Below are positions 23,489 to 32,896 of a stretch of DNA of 41,734 nucleotides, in pieces. The notes under the pieces are model-generated. The model saw only the letters and a list, made by a program, of their open reading frames with translations. It was not told where the DNA came from and did no database searches. Location: positions 1 to 41,734 of the forward strand of contig QKCL01000084.1 of the NCBI GenBank assembly GCA_003246895.1. The letters are read 5' to 3'. The position numbers were made by a program, and so were the translations under genes. Source of the DNA: Spirochaetota bacterium (lineage in GTDB: Bacteria; Spirochaetota; UBA4802; UBA5550). How positions within the stretch are numbered: the stretch's first letter is position 1; each line of letters starts with the position of its first letter.

Positions 23489-24532
23489 TCAGCCCTTAAT
23501 ATAATCTTTCATATATATTTTTATATCGGATTTCTTCTTCTCCTGGGCTATCCATTTTTTATACTGCTCCTCCATTCCTTCAGTATAGAGTCTGTAAAGA
23601 ATCATCTTTTCGACCTTGTCATATGAAACAGGACGCTTTGCCATAAATTTTGCGATATGGTAACCAAATCTTGACTTGAAAACATTTGAGATCTGTCCTT
23701 TCCGGGACATCCTGTATACATTGCCTGCGAAATATGGATCAAGCTGGGCCAGTATCTGCCATCCCATGTCTCCTCCATTCTGGGCGCTTGCCCTGTCCTG
23801 TGAAAACTGGCGGGCCAGGGATTCAAAGGATTCTCCTGCAATAACTCTTTTTCTGAGTTTTGCAATCTTGTCATTTGCCTCTTTTTCGCTGGAGAGCGAC
23901 CCGCCTTTGGGTATAATGAGAATATGTTTTGCCCAGACTTCATATCCCAGTTTGGCTCTGTTTCTTCTGTACCATTCCTTTGCCTTTTTCTGGGAAGGAG
24001 GTGTTGCCCCGATTGCAACAGACATTACCTGTTCACGACGTAGACGGGTTCTCAGCTCCTCGAAGAATTCACGAAATGACTTGTTTTCCTTGCGTTCAAT
24101 ATAATCAGCAAATTTTTTGAAATCAGATGATGTTTTTATATCATCTCCGAGTTCTGAGGATATAAACCTGTTCATATCTTCAGACACAGTATCTACAGCC
24201 TCTTTCAGCTTTTTTTCAGACTTATGATATGAACCCATGAATTTCATCAAAAAAGGATTAAGCTGTGTTATGATTCGTTCATTGGTGATTGTTATCGCTT
24301 CTTTCTGGGCAGTGAGGAAAACAATCTGGTCTTCAATGAGACGGTCAAGAACCCGGCTCCTGTTCGCTGCGTTGTCCTTTTTTTTGGAAAATTTCATCAT
24401 CTGGTTTACTTCACTTTCAACAACGGGTTTGTTGTTTACCAGGGCAAGAACCTTGTCATATTTTTCCCAGGAGAATGCATTGATTCCCGGGCATAGAAGT
24501 AATATAAGTATTACAAAATTAGCGATTTTCAT
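23489..24532 (-). CDS. SurA-like periplasmic peptidyl-prolyl isomerase
   Basis: This 347-residue protein has a cleavable signal peptide (about 1-20, ending INAFS), a SurA-type helical N-terminal chaperone domain (VLALVNNKPVVESEVNQMMKF) and one parvulin/PpiC domain (about 195-295) with VWAKHILI, QFSQDRASAQNGGDMGW and FKSRFGYHIAKF. It would aid outer-membrane or periplasmic protein folding; only one rotamase domain is present where E. coli SurA has two. It lies 14 bases after cimA and 4 bases before the spiro-SPASM gene. Confidence 0.9.
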   Translation of the reverse strand: MKIANFVILILLLCPGINAFSWEKYDKVLALVNNKPVVESEVNQMMKFSKKKDNAANRSRVLDRLIEDQIVFLTAQKEAITITNERIITQLNPFLMKFMGSYHKSEKKLKEAVDTVSEDMNRFISSELGDDIKTSSDFKKFADYIERKENKSFREFFEELRTRLRREQVMSVAIGATPPSQKKAKEWYRRNRAKLGYEVWAKHILIIPKGGSLSSEKEANDKIAKLRKRVIAGESFESLARQFSQDRASAQNGGDMGWQILAQLDPYFAGNVYRMSRKGQISNVFKSRFGYHIAKFMAKRPVSYDKVEKMILYRLYTEGMEEQYKKWIAQEKKKSDIKIYMKDYIKG

Positions 24533-24546
24533 CAGTACTCCACCAT

Positions 24547-26121
24547 TTATTTGTTTCTGTTTTTAAACAGCATGAATTCAATACCATCGACCAGAGCCAT
24601 CCATGATGCTTCAATTATATTCTGGGAAACGCCCACTGTGCCCCAGTGGCGTTTTGAATCTGTCTGGTCTATTAGAACCCGTACACTTGAGCCGGTTCCT
24701 TCCCCTTCATTTAAAACCCTTACCTTGTAGTCAGAAAGGTGCATATTCTGTATTTCCGGGTAGAATTTTGTCAGGGCCTTGCGCAGGGCATTGTCCATTG
24801 CCTCAACAGGACCTGCTCCGTTTGCGGCAGTATGCTCGATCTGGCCGTTTACTTCAATCTTTATTGTCGCTTCACATTCAAGATGTCCCTGACCGAACAT
24901 TTCTGTAATCAGTCTGAAACTTATAAATTTGAAGAAAGGTTTGTATTCACCGGTAGATGCACGGATTATTAGTTCAAATGATCCTTCCGCTGCTTCGAAC
25001 TGAAATCCTTTCTCCTCAAGATCCTTTATTTTTTTAAGAACATCCTTTGAAATATTAAGTTCCTTGTCTATTTCTATTCCTAATTCTTTGGCTTTGAATT
25101 CAACATTGCTTTTTCCGGAAAGTTCAGATATGATAACCTTTCTGTGGTTTCCGACAAGTTTGGGTTCAACGTGTTCGTATGTTCTTGTGTCTTTCTGGAG
25201 AGCGGAAACATGAATTCCACCCTTGTGGGCAAATGCATATGCTCCGGCATAGGGCCTGTGTTCATTATGGGGCAGATTGGATATCTCACTTACAAACCGG
25301 CTCACTTCGGTGATATGCTCCAGGGATTGAGCTGATGAACAGTCGAATCCCATTTTAAGGACAGCGTTTGGAATAAATGTTATGAGATCACAGTTTCCGC
25401 ATCTTTCACCATAGCCGTTTATTGTTCCCTGCACGGAAACCGCTCCAGCTTCAACGGCAGCCATTGAATTTGCCACTGCAACTCCGGTGTCATTGTGAAA
25501 GTGAACTCCAACAGGTATATCAACAAGTGAAGTAACCTTTTGAGTAATTAAAGATACTTCATTTGGAAGAGTTCCTCCGTTGGTGTCGCAGAGAACGAGC
25601 ATGTCAGCCCCGGCCTGTTCGGCAGCCTTAAGGCATTTCAGCGCATAATCCGCATTTTCCTTATATCCGTCATAGAAGTGCTCGGCATCGAGATATACTT
25701 CAAATGCCTTACTCTTAAGGTATGACACAGTATCACTGATCAGTTCAAGGTTTTCATCAAGAGACATGTTCAGGGCCTTGGTTACCTGAAAGTCCCATGT
25801 TTTTGCAACTATGGTAATAATATCAGCATTGGATTTAACAAGTGACTGAATAATCTGGTCGTCATCGCATGTTACTCCTTTCCGCCGTGTTGAACCGAAT
25901 GCGGCAATGCGCGAATGCTTAAGATCAGTTTTACTGATATCTTCAAAGAACTGGTCATCTTTGGGATTTGAGCCGGGCCATCCGCCTTCAATTACATCAA
26001 TTTTTAACCAGTCCAGTATTTTGCTTATGTTGATTTTATCCTGGATTGAGAGTGAAATTCCGGCTGTCTGAGATCCGTCACGTAGTGTTGTATCATAAAT
26101 TGTGATCGTCTTTTTCTGCAT
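24547..26121 (-). CDS. cimA: (R)-citramalate synthase
   Basis: This 524-residue enzyme condenses pyruvate and acetyl-CoA to citramalate, the first step of the threonine-independent isoleucine route. The catalytic TIM barrel shows YDTTLRDGSQTAGISLS, EGGWPGSNPKD, AAFGSTRRKG and VHFHNDTGVAVANS (metal-binding His pair), and AHKGGIHVSAL; the C-terminal third is the LeuA allosteric dimerisation domain. EGGWPGSNPKD and FGSTRR favour citramalate over isopropylmalate synthase. The ATG at 26121 follows AGAGAG; ATG 26160 lacks a ribosome binding site. First gene of the minus-strand run to 18405. Confidence 0.92.
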   Translation of the reverse strand: MQKKTITIYDTTLRDGSQTAGISLSIQDKINISKILDWLKIDVIEGGWPGSNPKDDQFFEDISKTDLKHSRIAAFGSTRRKGVTCDDDQIIQSLVKSNADIITIVAKTWDFQVTKALNMSLDENLELISDTVSYLKSKAFEVYLDAEHFYDGYKENADYALKCLKAAEQAGADMLVLCDTNGGTLPNEVSLITQKVTSLVDIPVGVHFHNDTGVAVANSMAAVEAGAVSVQGTINGYGERCGNCDLITFIPNAVLKMGFDCSSAQSLEHITEVSRFVSEISNLPHNEHRPYAGAYAFAHKGGIHVSALQKDTRTYEHVEPKLVGNHRKVIISELSGKSNVEFKAKELGIEIDKELNISKDVLKKIKDLEEKGFQFEAAEGSFELIIRASTGEYKPFFKFISFRLITEMFGQGHLECEATIKIEVNGQIEHTAANGAGPVEAMDNALRKALTKFYPEIQNMHLSDYKVRVLNEGEGTGSSVRVLIDQTDSKRHWGTVGVSQNIIEASWMALVDGIEFMLFKNRNK

Positions 26122-26283
26122 TATTCTCTCTTTATCAAGTAATTTCTGCATATTTCTCATCTAGTACAGGCATATTTCAAGTAATTTTTATTCATTAATT
26201 ATAGCCTTTCTAAAGGGGTTACTTTTATAATTGACTTTATTATACAGTATAGTTACAAGTATTTGTCAGTTTTCCGGAAAATT

Positions 26284-27639
26284 ATGAACTATATTATATT
26301 TATATTTACATTCGTTGCAATTGTGTTGCTCATAATGGTTTTAAAAACCCTGAGACTGCCGATGACCCTTCGCAAGGTTGAAGAATATCTTGCAGGGGGA
26401 GATCTTCCTAAAGCCAGTGAACTCATCAGGCGGCTTTCACTTAAAAGGAAGGATTATCCTCCAGTCAGGTACCTTAGAGCAAGACTCCTGATGCTGCAGG
26501 GACAGTATATTCTTTCCATTTCAGAATATAACACTATTCTTTCCCAGGGAGGCTTTGATAAATTTTTTCCTGAACTGGATATTCATTATAAACTTGCTGA
26601 ACTTTACGGCCTGACAAAGAATTATTCCAAGGAAATTGATGAATACAAAGCCATTCTGATATTTAATTCTGATGATATAGTTGCCAATCAGCGTCTTGGA
26701 TATGCCTTCTATCAACAGGGAAATTTTAAAAATGCAAGGGATAATCTGCTGAAAGCGGTTCTCCTCAGACCGGAACTTACTGAACTGTACCAGCCCCTTG
26801 GTGTATCCTGTTTTCATGCTTCTGACTACCAGAAGGCGGAACTGTATCTGCTTAAAAGTCTGGAATATGGCGGAAGCAGAACGGAAGCAGAATACTATCT
26901 TGGGTTGATATACAGCATGAAGAAGGATAATGAAAACGCCATATCCATGCTTGAAAAGGCGAAAGAGGATAGGCGTTTTCTTCTGGGGAGCCTGCATGCT
27001 CTGGGACAGATACGTTTTGATATGGAAGATTATTCAGGAGCAATTGAATACCTGGAAAGGGGGCTGAATAATCTTAAAAGGAATGATGAAGAGTCTCTTG
27101 CGTACAGGTATCTTCTTGCTGAATGCTTTGAGCTTGAAAACAAGATTGTGGAAGCAGTTCATCATTGGAGTAAAATTGAAGAAGAAAACCCCAATTATCG
27201 CAGTACAAAATTAAAACTTGATTCATACAGACAAATTCTTGATAATGCCAATATTATGGCATTTTTTCAGGCCTCCATGGAGGAAATGCAGCCGTATATT
27301 ACAGATATTATTGCCGGCTTGAATTTTAACATAGTAAGCAATGACAGAATATCTGTAAACGAGTATCAGTACAGGGCCTATAATATAAAGAGAATTAATG
27401 ACCCGCCAGTACTTGTTTATTTTAACAGAACAACGAGAGAGATATCTGAAGGACAGATAATAGATTTTTATAAAAGAATAAATAATGAAAAATGTAAAAG
27501 CGGAATCTATATAACAACCTCGAAGTTCAGCCTGAGGGCAAAATCCAGCGCCTCATCTAAAATGATAGATCTCTATGATTTTGAATTTGTAAACAGGTCT
27601 ATGGAAAAAATAAAATCCAGGAAGAAGAATAATAAATGA
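26284..27639 (+). CDS. Membrane-anchored TPR protein with degenerate Mrr-like C-terminal domain
   Basis: The 451 residues start with an N-terminal hydrophobic anchor (about 2-23), then tandem TPR repeats (about 35-320), e.g. LGYAFYQQGNFKNARDNLLKAV and LGLIYSMKKDNENAISMLEKA. The last 100 residues resemble the core of Mrr/PD-(D/E)xK domains: PVLVYFNRTTREISEGQI, then SGIYITTSKFSLRAK and IDLYDFEFV, the GxxITTSxFSxxA pattern of Mrr. The usual (Q/E)xK catalytic pair reads YFNR, so nuclease activity is doubtful. ATG 26284 is preferred over TTG 26263; the ribosome binding site is weak. It overlaps the lipoprotein gene by ATGA. Confidence 0.8.
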   Translation: MNYIIFIFTFVAIVLLIMVLKTLRLPMTLRKVEEYLAGGDLPKASELIRRLSLKRKDYPPVRYLRARLLMLQGQYILSISEYNTILSQGGFDKFFPELDIHYKLAELYGLTKNYSKEIDEYKAILIFNSDDIVANQRLGYAFYQQGNFKNARDNLLKAVLLRPELTELYQPLGVSCFHASDYQKAELYLLKSLEYGGSRTEAEYYLGLIYSMKKDNENAISMLEKAKEDRRFLLGSLHALGQIRFDMEDYSGAIEYLERGLNNLKRNDEESLAYRYLLAECFELENKIVEAVHHWSKIEEENPNYRSTKLKLDSYRQILDNANIMAFFQASMEEMQPYITDIIAGLNFNIVSNDRISVNEYQYRAYNIKRINDPPVLVYFNRTTREISEGQIIDFYKRINNEKCKSGIYITTSKFSLRAKSSASSKMIDLYDFEFVNRSMEKIKSRKKNNK

Positions 27640-28652
27640 GCAATAAGTCTTATACAGCAGTAACCGCGAGTGTGGTTACTGCTATGTTTTTTTGCATTCA
27701 GACAGTATTCTGGGGATGTTCAAAAAGCCCCGAAGAAAAATACAGACATCTCCTGCAGAAACAGCAGGCAGGGGAGAATATAAGTGGAGATGACCTGTGG
27801 AATGCCTATTTTAAGGCATTTGCGTCTGTGTCATTTTCAGAGAAGGTCACTTTTGTGGGAGATAATTTTGTCATTGCAGCAAATGACGGAGCATTGGAAA
27901 TTATTTCTCCAAAATGGAAATACCCTGTTGCAGAAGCAGGGGGAAAAGGAATCAGTCATGGAAGTGTAAATGACAGGTTTATACTTCTTGGGAACAGAAA
28001 AGGTTTCAGCATCTATAATCCGGAAGGAGAAAAAAAGGCCTCCTTTGCAGGCGGCAAAGAGGAAATCGATGCCATGACTCTTTATTTTGATGAAGTTATC
28101 TTTATGCAGGATAATGCAGTCAAAGTCTATGATATAAAGACTGAGTCTGTAACCGGGCTTGGAGTTGAAAAATTTTCATCTCCATACAAGAAATTTTTTA
28201 ACAGTCATCTCCTGGCAAATAATGGTAAACTTGGCGTTCTGTGCGGCATTGGTGGTTCATATTATCTTAGTGTTCTTGATCTTGAAACAGGCAAGATCCT
28301 TATTAAAGATGTAACAGTTTCTTCATCATCCTTTTATATAAAAGGAAACAGTCTTTTTTGTGTAAAGGGCGGATCCGGTAGCTGGGATATTTATGAATAC
28401 GATTTGCAGACGAAAAATAAAAATAAAATTTTATCCATGAAAGAAGTGGATAATATGTATTTCAATGATTCTTTTATTGTCCTGAAAAAAGGTGCTGATG
28501 CTGAATTCAGGGACTATGGAGGAAAAAAGCTGGAATTGGGAATAAAACCGGATTTTTATGGTATTATAAGGGATGGATTAATTCTGAGGCACAATAGTAA
28601 GCTCCATATTGTTTTAAATTCTTCTCTTCTAAAAAAAGACAGCAACTTATAA
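27636..28652 (+). CDS. Putative lipoprotein with beta-propeller-like repeats
   Basis: This 338-residue protein has an N-terminal signal with lipobox FWGC, the lipidated Cys being residue 28, followed by SKSPEE. The body contains repeated short beta motifs (FVGDNFVIAANDGALEIIS, RFILLGNRKGFSIYN, FDEVIFMQDNAVKVYD, SYYLSVLDLETGKIL), consistent with a WD40/PQQ-like propeller in the periplasm. No enzyme motif is seen. It overlaps the TPR gene by four bases (ATGA), so the two are translationally coupled and may act in one envelope complex. Confidence 0.75.
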   Translation: MSNKSYTAVTASVVTAMFFCIQTVFWGCSKSPEEKYRHLLQKQQAGENISGDDLWNAYFKAFASVSFSEKVTFVGDNFVIAANDGALEIISPKWKYPVAEAGGKGISHGSVNDRFILLGNRKGFSIYNPEGEKKASFAGGKEEIDAMTLYFDEVIFMQDNAVKVYDIKTESVTGLGVEKFSSPYKKFFNSHLLANNGKLGVLCGIGGSYYLSVLDLETGKILIKDVTVSSSSFYIKGNSLFCVKGGSGSWDIYEYDLQTKNKNKILSMKEVDNMYFNDSFIVLKKGADAEFRDYGGKKLELGIKPDFYGIIRDGLILRHNSKLHIVLNSSLLKKDSNL

Positions 28653-28765
28653 TACAAGAGCGAACAGCAAAAAAAGAATCAATTGCAGGTATGAGAACAA
28701 AAAATTCTTGCAGAGAGTAATAATTGCGGTTCTATAAAGTGTAATATTTTCCAAAGAGTAATGAT

Positions 28766-29629
28766 ATGATGATTTCAAGAAATGATGCCTGCTGGTGCGG
28801 CAGCGGGAAAAAATATAAAAAATGCCACATGGATTCGGATATCGAATCCGGCAAATATGTCCCCGGCAATGTAAAGGTTCCGAGGGGGGTGATCATAAAA
28901 AATGAAAAGCAGATAGAAGGCATAAGAAAATGCTGTAAGCTTACAAGTGAAATCCTCGATCTGGTTGTTCCAATGGCAGTTGAAGGTGTGGCAACAGATG
29001 AACTTAATGATTTTATTCATGAATATACCATAAAACATGGCGCAATCCCTGCTCCGCTGGATTATTATGGATATCCCAAAAGCACATGTACATCAATAAA
29101 TGAAGTGATATGCCATGGAATACCTGACAAAAGAAAACTGAAAAATGGTGATATAATAAATATAGATGTAACATGCATTCTGGACGGATATTACGGAGAT
29201 GCAAGCAGGATGGTTACAATAGGGAAGGTTTCTCCCGTTGCACAGAAACTTGTCAATGTTGCAAAGGAGTGTCTTGATCTGGCAATTGATGAGGTAAAGC
29301 CCTACAAAGATTTTGGTATAATAGGCCAGGTAATTGAAAAACATGCCAGGGATAACGGATTCTCTGTTGTAAGAGACTATGGCGGGCACGGTACAGGAGT
29401 AAAATTTCATGAGGAGCCCCATGTGCATCATTATGATGTCGGAGACAGGGGTATCCCCATGCTTCCTGGTATGATTTTTACTATCGAACCAATGATAAAT
29501 GAAGGTAAATGTGATACTGTTCTTCTAAGCGATGAGTGGACTGCCGTTACAAAAGATGGTTCTCTTTCAGCTCAATGGGAGCATACAGTTCTTGTAACAG
29601 AAAACGGTTGTGAAATTCTTACAGCTTAA
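28766..29629 (+). CDS. map: Methionine aminopeptidase type I with SEC-C zinc motif
   Basis: This 287-residue enzyme removes the initiator Met from nascent proteins. The pita-bread catalytic domain (about 42-287) shows INEVICHGIPD, the metal ligands in NIDVTCILDGYYGDASRM, the catalytic His in GGHGTGVKFHEEPHV, FTIEPMIN and SAQWEHTVLV. The N-terminal 40 residues are a SEC-C motif with Cys9, Cys11, Cys20 and His21 (CWCGSGKKYKKCH), which binds zinc and may dock on the ribosome. AGAG lies upstream of adjacent ATGs at 28766 and 28769. Followed 22 bases later by the rhomboid gene. Confidence 0.96.
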   Translation: MMISRNDACWCGSGKKYKKCHMDSDIESGKYVPGNVKVPRGVIIKNEKQIEGIRKCCKLTSEILDLVVPMAVEGVATDELNDFIHEYTIKHGAIPAPLDYYGYPKSTCTSINEVICHGIPDKRKLKNGDIINIDVTCILDGYYGDASRMVTIGKVSPVAQKLVNVAKECLDLAIDEVKPYKDFGIIGQVIEKHARDNGFSVVRDYGGHGTGVKFHEEPHVHHYDVGDRGIPMLPGMIFTIEPMINEGKCDTVLLSDEWTAVTKDGSLSAQWEHTVLVTENGCEILTA

Positions 29630-29651
29630 TTATAATAGGGCAGGTTTATAA

Positions 29652-30623
29652 ATGTTAGGATCGTCGGGGAATGCATCAGGAAGCTGGGTAAACAGGCTTA
29701 TTTTTTTAAATGTAATAATGTTTTTATTGCAGATAATTTTTGAAAAGTATCAGATAACCAAACTCATCCAGGTAGATGGAGTGGTATATTCTCAGCCTAT
29801 GTCAATAATGACATATTATCTCGGTCTTACTCCTGCCAATGTTGTTTCAGAAGGATATGTCTGGCAGATATTTTCATACATGTTTCTTCATTCTACTCAT
29901 TCATTCATGCATATTTTTTTCAATATGTATGCACTGCTCCTTTTCGGCTCACCTGTTGAACATCTCTGGGGAGGGAAAAGATTTCTCAAATATTATCTTT
30001 TTACAGGTGTTGGGGCAGGCATAGTAATTTTTATCATAAATCTTGTGGCAGGGGGAGTTTCTTCTCACATTCCTACCATAGGGGCATCTGGAGCTGTCTT
30101 TGGTCTCCTTCTGGCATTTGGACTGCTTTTCCCCGAGGCTGAGCTTCTCATGTTCTTTTTTATTCCAATGAAAGCCAAGTATCTGGTTTTCCTGTATGGA
30201 TTTATCGAAATGTATATGCTCATAACATCCGGAAGCAGCAGCAGTGTTTCGCATGTCGGACACCTTGGAGGACTTTTCTTCGGGATAATCTATTTTGTTA
30301 TCATGAGAAAAAATCTTATTAAATTCAAGGTGAAGCAGGTCAAGGCTAGAACTACCAGAGAACACAAGGTTAGAGAAGAAAACTATATCAGAAATAAATT
30401 TGAGAAAAATGAGCGTTTATTTGATATATTGATGAAGATCAGGGATAAGGGAATAGATGCGATTTCTGATGATGAATATCAGTTTATAAGAGAACTTGAT
30501 ATTATGGCAGAACACAATGGAAAAATTTGTCACAATCTGGAAATTAACGCAAATGATAGATCTGTAGTCGAGAATGAAAGTTTTGACATATGTGCCATTG
30601 AGGAGCTGAGAAAGTATTTATGA
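29652..30623 (+). CDS. Rhomboid-family intramembrane serine protease
   Basis: This 323-residue inner-membrane protein has about six helices. The catalytic Ser146 is in GASGAVFG, the His in SHVGHLGG (His201 or His204), and the helix-2 HIFFNMYALLLFG supplies His87 and Asn91 of the rhomboid fold. A 100-residue charged cytoplasmic tail with a small helical domain follows the last helix. It cleaves membrane protein substrates within the bilayer; substrates here are unknown. It overlaps dut by four bases (ATGA). Confidence 0.93.
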   Translation: MLGSSGNASGSWVNRLIFLNVIMFLLQIIFEKYQITKLIQVDGVVYSQPMSIMTYYLGLTPANVVSEGYVWQIFSYMFLHSTHSFMHIFFNMYALLLFGSPVEHLWGGKRFLKYYLFTGVGAGIVIFIINLVAGGVSSHIPTIGASGAVFGLLLAFGLLFPEAELLMFFFIPMKAKYLVFLYGFIEMYMLITSGSSSSVSHVGHLGGLFFGIIYFVIMRKNLIKFKVKQVKARTTREHKVREENYIRNKFEKNERLFDILMKIRDKGIDAISDDEYQFIRELDIMAEHNGKICHNLEINANDRSVVENESFDICAIEELRKYL

Positions 30624-31054
30624 TTCCTGTGAGAATTAGATTAAAGAATGGTGCTGTTCTTCCGGAATATGGAAGTAAGGGAGCTGCCGGAGCGGATATT
30701 TCAGCTTTTCTTGAAGAACCGGTTGTTCTTAAACCTGGAGAAACGGCTCTGGTAGATACCGGTGTTTTCATGGAGATTCCCGGAGGATATGAAGCCCAGA
30801 TTCGGCCAAGAAGCGGGCTGGCCTTAAAGCATGGTATTACTTTTTTAAATTCTCCCGGCACCATTGACGCAGATTACAGAGGTGAAGTAAAGATTATAGT
30901 GACCAATCTCGGAAAAGAGGATTTCAGGATAGAAAACGGTATGAGAATTGGGCAGATTATTTTTGCCAAAGTTTACAGAGGTGATTTTCTGAAAACCGAA
31001 TTACTTGAAGAGACTGAAAGAAATGACGGAGGTTTCGGTCATACCGGTTTATGA
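30620..31054 (+). CDS. dut: dUTP diphosphatase
   Basis: This 144-residue trimeric dUTPase hydrolyses dUTP to dUMP, keeping uracil out of DNA and feeding thymidylate synthesis. The five motifs are clear: AAGADISAF, PRSGLALKHGI, the GTIDADYRGEVKI uracil/Asp motif, RIGQIIF, and the C-terminal Gly-rich arm RNDGGFGHTG. It overlaps both neighbours by four bases (ATGA on each side), so rhomboid, dut and RNase J are translated as a coupled series. Confidence 0.97.
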   Translation: MIPVRIRLKNGAVLPEYGSKGAAGADISAFLEEPVVLKPGETALVDTGVFMEIPGGYEAQIRPRSGLALKHGITFLNSPGTIDADYRGEVKIIVTNLGKEDFRIENGMRIGQIIFAKVYRGDFLKTELLEETERNDGGFGHTGL

Positions 31055-32718
31055 AAAAGAAAAGTTTTATAGATAACAGTGAAGTTAAAATAATTCCACT
31101 GGGCGGTCTCGGCGCCATAGGTAAAAATATTACACTGTTTGAACAGAATGATGAAATAGTCATTGTTGACTGCGGAATCATGTTTCCAAGGGATGAAATG
31201 CCCGGGATCGATTTTATCATTCCTGATTTTGAATATCTCAGGAAAAACAGAAGCAGGGTAAAAGGTATTGTTCTTACTCACGGGCATGAAGATCATATAG
31301 GGGCAATTTCTTTTCTCCTTCAGGAGGTTAAAGCCCCTGTTTATGCAACAAAGCTTACAATAGGTCTGGTGCAGAGCAGGTTAGAGGAGAGGCCTCTGGG
31401 GTATCATCCACAGTTTATTGAAGTTAAGGCAAGACAGATTGAAAAGATAGGCCCCTTCTCCATAGAGTTTATCAGGGTAAATCACTCCATCATTGGCGGA
31501 GTAGGGCTTGCAATAGAGACAGCTGCAGGAACCATCATCCATACAGGGGATTTTAAAATCGATTTTTCGCCTCTTGATGGAGAGGTGACAGACATTTATA
31601 GATTTGCCTTCCATGGAGAAAAGGGAGTGCTCCTTCTTATGTCAGACAGTACAAATGCTGAAAAAGAGGGCTTTACAAAATCAGAATCCATACTCACTGA
31701 TAAGCTGGCGGAGATTTTTTCAACCTCCAAGGGAAGAATTATCATAGCCTCATTTGCCTCAAATATTCAGCGTCTTCAGCAGGTTTTTGATATTGCAGTG
31801 AAATATAACAGAAGGGTCGCTATCTCCGGATTAACAATGCAGAAGAATATAGAGATAGCATCTAATCTTGGATTTCTCAACATCAAGGATGATCTGGTAA
31901 TTAATATTGAAGAAGCAAATAAACTGCCGAATAAAAAACTTGTAATAATAGGAACAGGAACCCAGGGAGAACCGATGTCGGCTCTTGCGAGGATGGCATT
32001 CGGTACACACAGACACTTTATTGCTGAAAAAGGTGATACAGTGGTTATCACAGCATCAGTTATCCCGGGTAATGAGCGAATGGTTACCAATATTGTAAAT
32101 GCCCTGATGGAGGCTGGTGTAAATGTATATTATGACAAGGTTCAGGATATACATGTGTCCGGGCATGGCTCATCAAAGGAACTCAAACTTATGATGACCA
32201 TAACAAGGCCCAGATTCTTCATGCCCATACATGGTGAGTTCAAGCATCTCAAAAAGCACGCAGAAATCGCTTCTCAGCTCAACATTAAGGAATCAAGGAT
32301 TATAATCGCCAAAAATGGCGATGTACTTTCTCTTACCAAAAAGAATTTTAAAAAAATTGATGAAATAAAAATTTCGGAGATGTATGTTGATGGTACAGAT
32401 GTAGGAGATGTTGCAAGTGATGTAATAAAGGAGAGGCATGAAATGTCAGTGGGAGGTACAATATTTGTGACTACTGTACTGTCCCAGGGAATGCTTCTTT
32501 CTCACCCTGAAATTGAAACCAGAGGGTTTGTAGATCGTGAAAATTACAAAATACACGGTATAATAAAAAAAGATATTGAAAGCCGCATAAACAAACTGGC
32601 CGCTGATGGCCTTAATGCGGGTGAAATTGAATTTCATCTGAAAAAGGGACTCGGAAACTTCATTTTCAAAATTACCAAAAGAAATCCTTTAATAATAGTA
32701 AAGGTTCTGGAAGTATAA
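31051..32718 (+). CDS. rnj: Ribonuclease J
   Basis: This 555-residue MBL/beta-CASP nuclease matures and degrades RNA with 5'-exo and endonuclease activity. It has LGGLGAIGKN, the zinc motif HGHEDH (residues 77-82), HTGDFKID, SDSTNAE, the beta-CASP motif TGTQGEPMSAL and the later HVSGHG and PIHGE motifs. The C-terminal domain is present. Length is standard. The start overlaps dut by four bases. It is the last gene of the rhomboid-dut-rnj unit; a GC-rich hairpin lies just after the stop. Confidence 0.96.
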   Translation: MKKKSFIDNSEVKIIPLGGLGAIGKNITLFEQNDEIVIVDCGIMFPRDEMPGIDFIIPDFEYLRKNRSRVKGIVLTHGHEDHIGAISFLLQEVKAPVYATKLTIGLVQSRLEERPLGYHPQFIEVKARQIEKIGPFSIEFIRVNHSIIGGVGLAIETAAGTIIHTGDFKIDFSPLDGEVTDIYRFAFHGEKGVLLLMSDSTNAEKEGFTKSESILTDKLAEIFSTSKGRIIIASFASNIQRLQQVFDIAVKYNRRVAISGLTMQKNIEIASNLGFLNIKDDLVINIEEANKLPNKKLVIIGTGTQGEPMSALARMAFGTHRHFIAEKGDTVVITASVIPGNERMVTNIVNALMEAGVNVYYDKVQDIHVSGHGSSKELKLMMTITRPRFFMPIHGEFKHLKKHAEIASQLNIKESRIIIAKNGDVLSLTKKNFKKIDEIKISEMYVDGTDVGDVASDVIKERHEMSVGGTIFVTTVLSQGMLLSHPEIETRGFVDRENYKIHGIIKKDIESRINKLAADGLNAGEIEFHLKKGLGNFIFKITKRNPLIIVKVLEV

Positions 32719-32725
32719 CTTCGAT

Positions 32726-32749
32726 GATCCGGGAACTAAAACCCGGATC
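32726..32749 (+). terminator. Hairpin after RNase J, possible terminator
   Basis: GATCCGGG (32726-32733) pairs perfectly with CCCGGATC (32742-32749) around an eight-base loop. The following TTCC is a poor T run, so termination may be incomplete or the hairpin may protect the mRNA 3' end. Confidence 0.55.
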
Positions 32750-32896
32750 TTCCATTAATCGCCATATATCTGCTAAGAAAAATACTCGAAACAGCCGAAG
32801 ATAAAAAAAGACAGGGATATTTATCATCATCATTTAAGAATTAAACAGGGTACTTCTGTCTTTTCATTTATTAGTCAGATTTGTAGGGATAATTAC

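Noticed and set aside
27200-27639. Restriction enzyme call for the Mrr-like domain
   Set aside because: The catalytic (Q/E)xK pair is missing and there is no methyltransferase or specificity gene nearby.
32804-32864. Inverted repeat AAAAGACAG / CTGTCTTTT as terminator before ftsK
   Set aside because: The loop would be about 41 bases, too large for a standard intrinsic terminator.
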